64,000 nucleotides of DNA from Polytrichum commune (Eukaryota; Streptophyta; Polytrichopsida; Polytrichales; Polytrichaceae). Made by a program: the position numbers and the translations under genes. The notes under the pieces are model-generated. The model did not search any database. It saw only the letters and a list, made by a program, of their open reading frames with translations, and was not told the DNA's origin. The stretch covers positions 37,848,440 to 37,912,439 of the forward strand of contig OX485807.1 in assembly GCA_950295325.1 (NCBI GenBank). Direction: 5' to 3'. This document shows, in pieces, positions 57,001 through 64,000 of this stretch. The number at the start of each line of letters is the position of its first letter. Position 1 is the stretch's first letter.

Positions 57001-57292
57001 CAGGGGAGAGGAGTACGACGGAGCGGCAGCAGTGAAGAAGATGGAGGCATGGATGATCGAGAACCATTGCTTCCAGCCCCAATACGCAGTATCGGAGCTG
57101 AACGAGCGAGACTTCTGGAGGATGTTCGATGCATCGCTGTACCAGAGGTGCCGGGACAAGTACAGAGCAGTGGGAACGTTCATGAGCGTGTACTACAAGT
57201 CGAAGAAGGGCAGGAAGACGGAGAAGGAAGTCGCGGAAGAGGAGGCAAAGGTGTCTGAGAGCAGCTACGCAGATGTGGAGAACGCCGAGTGA
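54020..57292 (+). CDS. DWF1: Delta24-sterol reductase (DWARF1/DIMINUTO), copy A, 5 exons, 566 residues
   Basis: Exons: 54,020-54,367; 55,419-55,988; 56,222-56,443; 56,599-56,706; 56,840-57,292. All four introns are GT-AG and phase 0, giving 566 residues (Arabidopsis DWF1 has 561). Plant DWF1 is an FAD-dependent membrane oxidoreductase that converts 24-methylenecholesterol to campesterol, feeding membrane sterols and, in vascular plants, brassinosteroids. The protein has a hydrophobic N-terminal anchor at about 22-38. The FAD-binding core starts in exon 2 (about 117-245), with VNMGQITRMTVP, DDLTVGGLINGYGIEGSSH and AIPWSQGTLGLLVAAE. Conserved stretches follow: GWWFKPWFYQHA, YIPTREYYHRHTRCLYW, VYPIWLCPHRLYK and GTFMSVYYKSKKGRKTEKE. 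Nothing is missing, so it should be functional. It is convergent with copy B, about 3.4 kb away stop to stop. Exon GC content is far higher than the surroundings. Confidence 0.96.
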
Positions 57293-57668
57293 GTGGCCGA
57301 GCAGCCACTGAAATCGTGAGATGGGTGATGTCGTGCAGGAGAGAACGAATGTTAGGGCAGAAGGCACGTGAGCGTGCAATTGTTTTGGCGCCTGCAATTG
57401 GGTCAGGGATAGTTTGGTGTAGACAGGGAAATGTAGTCGGAGTTCTGAAAATGTAGTGGAAACTAAGAGAAGGAAGAGTAGGTGGGTTGTGGTAGTGAGG
57501 AGGTTTTTAAGCATTGCTTGCCAGTGTATTTTTTGATGCATCTTTTGTCCACCATTGAGCGACTTTAAAGAGTCAAATCGCTTGACCAGAATTTGGGAAA
57601 CAACAGTGAGCTCTTGGCATGAAATCATTTCCAATTACTGCCTCCAGTGATTCTGAATTTTATAATTG
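55204..57668. repeat. left arm of a 2,465-bp inverted repeat (DWF1 copy A)
   Basis: From ccctatccc in intron 1 to ttttataattg past the stop, every position mirrors 60,295-62,759 with the constant coordinate sum 117,963. All reading frames shared by the arms translate identically, exons and introns alike, so no indel exists and substitutions are absent or extremely rare. Similarity stops abruptly at both ends. Confidence 0.93.
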
Positions 57669-57774
57669 AGCATGTAGGTTCCTTGTATGTGTTGCATCTG
57701 CACGCCCTTCCATCCTGCTATAAAATCACTCCAGAAGTAAAGGCCCTACCTCGTGAGTGCGACATTCGATAATA

Positions 57775-58017
57775 CAACGACCTCGATATAATGACACAAA
57801 TTTTGTAGACCAAATTTATGAGTTAAAAGTCGGCCTCTGCAATACGACTTTTACACTCCTAGGGCTCCAAAATGTCATACTCTAGACAATGAACGTACAT
57901 ATGGCGGGCTCAACACATGTATAAATACGCTGTTAATATTAGACTTGTCTAACTCTCACATGTGACACCTTGATAATCTGAAATTCTCAAACGTGTCATA
58001 TTAAAGAGGTAGGATTG
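57775..58017. mobile_element. 243-bp TA-flanked MITE in the DWF1 spacer
   Basis: The left end caacgacctcgatataatga, continuing cac, pairs imperfectly with the right end gtgtcatattaaagaggtag, continuing gattg. TA flanks both sides (57,773-57,774 and 58,018-58,019). TA duplications and a cgacctcgatata-type end suggest a Tc1/mariner or pogo-derived MITE. Confidence 0.5.
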
Positions 58018-59259
58018 TAATACAAAGGTGAGCACGAGCTTCATGGAACACTTAGATGTGTTGCAATGTGAGCGTTACAGAGGAGCGTCTGTTGGAGGTC
58101 AGCACTAGAGCTGAAGAGATTGTAGACTATATTACTGCAATTGAGGGAGTCCAGGTTGTTCAACTAATTCTCATTTACAGTGCTTATATGGCAGTTTTCT
58201 TATGTCAGGATGTCCATTTAATGAGGAGAAGTAGTAGATTTGAAGATGACTCTGGGTTGGGGTGCAACAATAAAAATGTTTATCTAAGCTACAGCAGGTT
58301 TCTTTGATTTGTTGTATCTGGTTCTTAAGAATCTAAATCCTTGAACAGAGATCTCTGCCAAGTTCCAACTGACGTCTTTCAGGTTTTTGTATATTGTGGC
58401 CTAGTATTGAATGACATCTCCAGTGAACTTCTGGTCTTTTGATTTCAAGGAGTATTCAGATTCATATTTAAAGTGGTTATTTGTACATACCAATGTTCGA
58501 ATGGTGAATGCATTGTATCAAGAATGAGCATCAATAATGGTATGCAAGAATCTACACCTGAGCATCAAAATTGTAATACCAATCAAATATTGATAGTTGA
58601 CGAGTATTTCAAGGTGAAAGAATCTTTGTAAACCCGAGCTATTAATTGGCCAACTTAATCCTAACCTTATTGAAACTAAGACGGTTCTAACTTGGTACAA
58701 ATGTTTTTGCATGGTCTATATACCCGAATGATATCAATAAAAGTCCAAGACTTATATGTACAACTTGGATTCGTTTAAAACCCATATTCTTGGCTTGGTA
58801 CAGAGTTCGGGAAGTTTTTGAAGCCTTAGTGGCTAATTGCCGGTAGTTGCTACGAAGGGTCGGATTTTTTCCAATTTACGTCGGCAAGAGCCTGTCTTTT
58901 GTAAAATCAATCAGCCAATTGCCCATATTTTCATATTTTCATTGGCCAATATCCGATTAAATGGAATTCATATCGGTACTAATTGTTTAAAAAATGTATG
59001 AAAAGTTATTAGAAATCATTTCTTAGTACAAAATCTTGAATAAGTGAAAAGAAAGGCATGTTCAAAACTTTAAATTTGAAGAGTTAATATCATTGGCAAC
59101 GGTTGAACCTAGCAATGCCTTCACCGCTTGAAGGTCAAGGGTCCCCCAATTCTTCATAGAAGCAATTGGATTTGGTCATGGAAAGGTTGCATAAATCAAA
59201 AAGTTTAAGGTTTAGGGTACTTCCTCAAGTGCATCATCAGATGCCCCAGACAAATAGTG

Positions 59260-59634
59260 CTATGGATTGCTATACAAATAGCGAAACTTAGCAACATCCT
59301 TCCAAAGATCCAAAGCACTTGTTAGAATGTCATCAAAATCATTGTTTGGGCCTTCTATAGCAACACGCATCATACTTTCTAAGTTAGATGTAGACATTCG
59401 ATAACGAAGTTTTTGTTTAATAGTATTTTGAACAGAAAACGCCCTTTTACATGTTGCAATACTCACACATTGGCACTTAACAATCTCAACAAGAATCAGA
59501 AGGTTAGAATACTTCACTTTCAAAGATGGAGACCAAGAAATTGATGTCCATACATCTGCAAAAGTAAGATCCATCCACTCTGTACTTCCTTGTATCTTGA
59601 AAGCACAAAACGCTTGCTTGCACAATGTTGCCAA
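59260..59634 (-). pseudogene. hAT transposase C-terminal fragment
   Basis: A 124-codon frame ends in a stretch typical of the hAT C-terminal dimerisation region. It shows a YSNLLILVEIVKCQ-like helix, a CKRAFSVQNTIKQKLRYRM motif (the family's A.cERgFS..n.IK...R..m), then LESMMRVAIEGP and a closing LDLWKD. Hydrophobic and Arg/Lys positions fit the ZNF862/KIAA1586-like plant hAT branch. The catalytic core and zinc finger are absent, so this is a relic that cannot act alone. It lies in the spacer between the two inverted DWF1 genes, on the same strand as copy B. I saw no clear transposon ends around it. A ggctaattgccgg motif occurs at both 58,831 and about 59,720, but this is too short to define the element. 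Confidence 0.75.
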
Positions 59635-60294
59635 TATTTGAATACTTCTTCAGGCTGAAATCCAGTAATTCACAAGAAGAATCGGCTACATTTCCGGGAC
59701 ATTTTCTGGTCCATCGGCTAATTGCCGGAGGATTGAAATTACAATCGGATTCCCATCTGATGGTTGGAAATTTGGACCGGCCATGAGGGGAAATCCATCT
59801 ACAAATAATGAACTAGCCGTCGGTTTTCCCCAACCATTGGCTTGGTAACCCCATTGCTGAATTTATCTTAGGAGCGTGAAAACATATTACTTCTTCACCC
59901 ACAGGATTCCCAACAATTAGATTCATGTTTAAGTTTGATGCAAACTTAATTGCTGTTGAAGGTTTCCCAAAGCGTTCCTGAGTAATTGCAACAAATTAGG
60001 TTTATGTTTGACTCAAGTCCTTTCCATAAGCAAGTGCTGCTAGCAGATGAGAAAGGAGTACAAGGGGAGATGTATATTGAGGTGAGCGCGCGTATAAACA
60101 ATTAAGGACCACACTTTCAAATATGAAATCAGTTCATTGCTGTGACGCGAATTCGCCGCCTTTAGGTAATCAAATCTCCACTTATATTTGGACTGAAGAG
60201 GATATCGAGATTATAGTGCTGACATCGATTGGTAGTTCATTGGCTAACATGACATAATTTTCATCCGTTCGCAACTTGAAGCATGGATAGGTAG

Positions 60295-62759
60295 CAATTA
60301 TAAAATTCAGAATCACTGGAGGCAGTAATTGGAAATGATTTCATGCCAAGAGCTCACTGTTGTTTCCCAAATTCTGGTCAAGCGATTTGACTCTTTAAAG
60401 TCGCTCAATGGTGGACAAAAGATGCATCAAAAAATACACTGGCAAGCAATGCTTAAAAACCTCCTCACTACCACAACCCACCTACTCTTCCTTCTCTTAG
60501 TTTCCACTACATTTTCAGAACTCCGACTACATTTCCCTGTCTACACCAAACTATCCCTGACCCAATTGCAGGCGCCAAAACAATTGCACGCTCACGTGCC
60601 TTCTGCCCTAACATTCGTTCTCTCCTGCACGACATCACCCATCTCACGATTTCAGTGGCTGCTCGGCCACTCACTCGGCGTTCTCCACATCTGCGTAGCT
60701 GCTCTCAGACACCTTTGCCTCCTCTTCCGCGACTTCCTTCTCCGTCTTCCTGCCCTTCTTCGACTTGTAGTACACGCTCATGAACGTTCCCACTGCTCTG
60801 TACTTGTCCCGGCACCTCTGGTACAGCGATGCATCGAACATCCTCCAGAAGTCTCGCTCGTTCAGCTCCGATACTGCGTATTGGGGCTGGAAGCAATGGT
60901 TCTCGATCATCCATGCCTCCATCTTCTTCACTGCTGCCGCTCCGTCGTACTCCTCTCCCCTGAACACCGGGCGGGGTGTGTAGTACACACCCACGTCGGT
61001 GTACATCTGCGCGTATGAGGTGTCTCCCACACGCTTTGCGTGCTCGAATCCGGGCTCGGGAGTGATCATGGTTTTGATCGGAGCCTTGTACAGCCTGTGT
61101 GGGCACAGCCAGATGGGGTACACCTGCGACGACCACCAAACCCACACATCTCAGACCGCATCGCTTCCTTCACCTCATCGGCGTCGGATCACAGCCAAAT
61201 AATTGCCCACAATCACAAATTACAGAAATTCACCGCGCCTCCTCCAACACACGTACCTCGAATTCACGCTCGCTGAACTCCAGGGCGTCTCCCACCTTGT
61301 AAGAAGGCACCAGCATGTCTTGGATGATGTGACGCTCGTGGTAGTAGTTGCGGATGGCATCGCCCTGCAATCCCATCCTTCCACTTAGCTCAACTTCTTC
61401 GACTTGTAAACTCTCGTGTGACTTCCAAATAAATGTAAACAAAAGAACCAATGCAACAATGTAACGAAGACGCATGCATCCCAGTTGAACACAAACCACC
61501 ACTCTCGTTCACCACACACCTGAGTGGCCTTCAAAAACGAAACCTTTGGTGGCATCATCCAGCCGAACAGGTACCGGAACCAGAATTGATCGCCGAAGGG
61601 AAGGATCAGCTTGCCCTCCCAGTACAGGCACCGCGTGTGTCTGTGGTAGTACTCTCTTGTTGGGATGTATTCCACGAACTCCCCTCTCTTCAACGCCGTC
61701 TCCGCATGCTGGTAAAACCAAGGCTTGAACCACCACCCGACCTGCAACACAACGGCGTCAAAATTCGCACCTCGACAACTACAGTAACTCCACGGTATGC
61801 AATTCACCAACTATGCCTGTGTATGTAGGAACGTGATCTCAGATTCGTGCACAAAACCCAAATTGCAAATTCGGGCGTCCTGGTTCACAGGGAGTCGTGA
61901 CCAGATTCCCAAGTCCAAGCTCCGCTAAATTACTCTCAAAAAATCCGTGCACGCTGAGGGGCACACGTCGTTACCTCGTTGATCTTGTTGCCTCTTTGCT
62001 TGGCCTCTTCCCTTGATGCGTATCGTCCTGTCATGCACACGGCTTCCGAATCGCTGTACACCATGGCCTCCACAAAGTCTGGCACCTTCTCGGGATTGTC
62101 TTGATCACCATCGGCAGCCATGTATGAGTCGTTGTAAGCCTTCGCCAAGTCTTGGAGAGTTCCCCTTGCGGGCTTGTACGTCAACCTCATGTATGGTTTC
62201 ACCCTGATCAACTTGATTTCAGCTGCCACGAGCAGACCCAATGTGCCTTGCGACCAGGGGATTGCATGAAACAAATCCGAGTACTCGTTGTGAGCAGTCG
62301 CGCGCACCAGGCGCCCATCGGCAAGAATGATCTCGTACGCCACCACGGTATCCGAGAAGAGGCCGAAGATGTGAGAGCTCCCCTCGATCCCGTATCCGTT
62401 GATGAGGCCTCCCACAGTCAGGTCGTCCAACTCGGCGACCACTGCCAGGGACAGACCCCTGGGCACCGTCATCCTCGTGATCTGGCCCATATTCACCAGT
62501 GGCTCACATCGGGCAATCATGTTGTCCTCGTCGATCTCCAACACCTACCACATCGCAGGAAACCGAATCGGTACGACTACACGACATCCCCATTGGACAT
62601 ATCACAAATGGCCGCTCAAAGTTTGAAAGCACACCAATCCACGTTTCACGTAGAAGACTATCGGATTTTGGGAAGGTGAAGGAATCCGCTAAAGGTTGCA
62701 GGATAGACAACCAAAGCTTCACACGTGCACCTTTATGTATCAGCAGATATGGGATAGGG
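60295..62759. repeat. right arm of a 2,465-bp inverted repeat (DWF1 copy B)
   Basis: Reverse-complement counterpart of 55,204-57,668. The spacer between arms is 57,669-60,294 (2,626 bp). At the outer edge, copy A continues with gacttt and copy B with gctttg before the shared ccctatccc, then the introns are unrelated for several hundred bases. Confidence 0.93.
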
Positions 62760-63674
62760 CAAAGCAATACGCTTATTGCTGAAGCGGCAACATACAGTTA
62801 TTTACGTCACCGCTTCACGACACGACACTGAGGTACGTATTGAAACGTTCATGCATCCACATAAAGAGTAGAATACATCTCCAGCATCAGTGGTTCGTTA
62901 CGAGCAGAAAAGAACTACTTTGCAGAAAGTACATGTGTGGAGGTTCATGCGAATGAAGAAGCCCATAAACCCTGACGAGTTCTCCTTCCTCTGACATGCC
63001 CGAGTAAGTGAACTTCAATACAGTGTTGCCTCGCAATTGTCCTCAGGCAGAACGTAAGCACGCTACCACATCGGAAGCTCCATTTGTGGAGGGTGCTGTT
63101 AAAGTGAGTTGCTCCAGGACTTTTTGCATGAAACAGAGTCGGTCTAAAAAGATCCGCCTCAGTCAATCACAGGTACAGAGAGGGGCAGGCGGGGTTGCAT
63201 TGAAGCAGCTGTCAATCCACATTCGAAGAAGACAAACACCGCATTCCCGGGGTTGAGGATGAAATAGACCGCTTCGTCAATACCAAAGACACATCAAACA
63301 GGGGAGAGCGGGCCAAAACCACGCACCTGACGGAAAGGAGAGAGGTCCACTTCGAAATGGCGAGCTCGCTTGTAGTCCACATTGCGCATGCCCACGGCGA
63401 TCCACGGCTTACGAGCAGTGCAGACGAGGCCATCTTTGGCGGGGTCTCTGGACTTCAACCTCTTGATCACCTTCTCCACATTCTCGTCGTGCTCCTTCTG
63501 CCTCCTCTTCTCCGACTTGGAGGCCGACCAGATGTCGCCGAAGTACGCCCACCAGTCGAAGGCCTTGGACACGGGAAGCACCACGAAGATGACGAGGATC
63601 CATCGGAACTGCACTGCCCAGTCCACCCACGTCTTGGGCTTCTTGGGCCGCAGCGGCTTCTCGAGGTCCGACAT
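60671..63674 (-). CDS. DWF1: Delta24-sterol reductase (DWARF1/DIMINUTO), copy B, 5 exons, 566 residues
   Basis: Exons in reading order: 63,674-63,327; 62,544-61,975; 61,741-61,520; 61,364-61,257; 61,123-60,671. Splice sites and phases equal those of copy A, and the encoded protein appears identical over all 566 residues. Exon 1 shows one apparent silent difference (ccg-ctg in B, ccg-ttg in A, near codon 9). Intron 1 is 782 bp instead of 1,051 bp. Its first part is alignable but diverged (to about 63,060), its middle is unrelated to copy A, and its last part is identical. Introns 2-4 and the sequence past the stop are identical. The enzyme role is as for copy A. The upstream region differs from copy A beyond about 100 bp, so the two genes may be expressed differently while making the same enzyme. 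Both copies look intact. Confidence 0.96.
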
Positions 63675-64000
63675 GCTGCCAACTCGCAGGAGGAAGATTG
63701 CCCCGCCTCCTCACACCATCCGAAGCTCTCCGTCACCCCGTCCCACCTTGCGCAGGTGACGTGATGTGGTGAGAAACAACGAGACGCCGGAGGTGCGAGC
63801 GCACCATAAGCACCTTCAATCCCCTCTCCCTGCCTGACACAACAGAGGAGAGCGGGAGAAAGGCTTCCAGTAAAGCCATCGCGATGTGTGCGGAGCCTCC
63901 GCGATGGGCAGCGAACCCCGGGGGAGAGTGTACGGCGCGGGTTTCCCCGCCCGGCCCGTCCGTCCTTCGCCCAAGAATCTCGGCTCTTGGCGAAATAGAA
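63675..64000 (-). promoter_or_regulatory. probable promoter and 5' leader of DWF1 copy B
   Basis: The interval is GC-rich. The first ~100 bp is alignable to the copy A leader (ggtgg.acggggtgacgg, tcacctgcgca) with a 10-bp indel, and the rest is unrelated to copy A. No TATA box is evident. The window ends here, so the full promoter is not visible. Confidence 0.35.

Noticed and set aside
56945-57634. 229-codon antisense frame over the DWF1 last exon (also 60,329-61,018)
   Set aside because: It is the complementary shadow of a GC-rich conserved exon; its identity in both arms only reflects the inverted repeat.
58056-58307. 83-codon frame in the DWF1 spacer as a pogo/Tigger transposase remnant
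   Set aside because: It begins just after a TA-flanked MITE, but I could not match any DDE or helix-turn-helix motif to it.

Overview
The window looks like nuclear DNA of a land plant. It has spliced genes, large AT-rich gene-poor stretches, many small inverted-repeat transposons, and three recognisable plant gene families: the N-degron ubiquitin ligase PRT1, a plant-type GH1 beta-glucosidase, and the plant Delta24-sterol reductase DWF1/DIMINUTO. I cannot name the species. The divergence from Arabidopsis proteins fits a non-flowering land plant, but that is a guess.

Layout. 1-3.3 kb: no gene, two degenerate tandem arrays. 3.6-4.5 kb (minus): a compact one-exon PRT1-like E3 ligase with two RINGs and a ZZ finger, preceded by a three-unit repeat. 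5.9-7.3 kb: tandem array whose core motif recurs at about 24.5-25.2 kb and 33.1-34.8 kb. 7.3-14.1 kb: gene-less apart from transposon debris and a 551-bp hAT-like element. 14,724-18,837: a GC-rich, TCCGGA-dense 4.1-kb mobile unit with TGTGGGA...TCCCACA ends and a 5-bp target duplication, carrying a 539-codon gag-like ORF and a frame-shifted 185-codon tail on the minus strand. 18.9-38.4 kb: no recognisable gene, but several well-bounded MITEs, including a near-perfect Tourist-type foldback at 24,275-24,397. 38,496-46,669 (minus): a 12-exon GH1 beta-glucosidase of 575 residues with an N-terminal membrane anchor, one GC-AG intron and MITEs in its introns. 46.8-51.2 kb: tandem arrays upstream of that gene. 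52.4-53.8 kb: three MITEs next to each other.

53.9-64.0 kb is the most striking part. Two complete five-exon DWF1 genes, each encoding 566 residues, lie tail to tail as an inverted repeat. From mid-intron 1 to past the stop codon (55,204-57,668 and 60,295-62,759, 2,465 bp each) the arms appear identical. Outside that tract, intron 1 and the upstream regions have diverged or are unrelated. This suggests an older duplication homogenised by recent gene conversion. The 2,626-bp spacer holds a TA-flanked MITE and a hAT transposase remnant.

The genes are functionally independent: sterol/brassinosteroid-precursor reduction (DWF1), protein degradation through the N-degron pathway (PRT1) and glycoside hydrolysis (GH1). 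What links the region is mobile DNA. At least five copies of one AGGGCCACTTCACAC-type MITE family are present, two of them in GH1 introns and two just upstream of one DWF1 copy.
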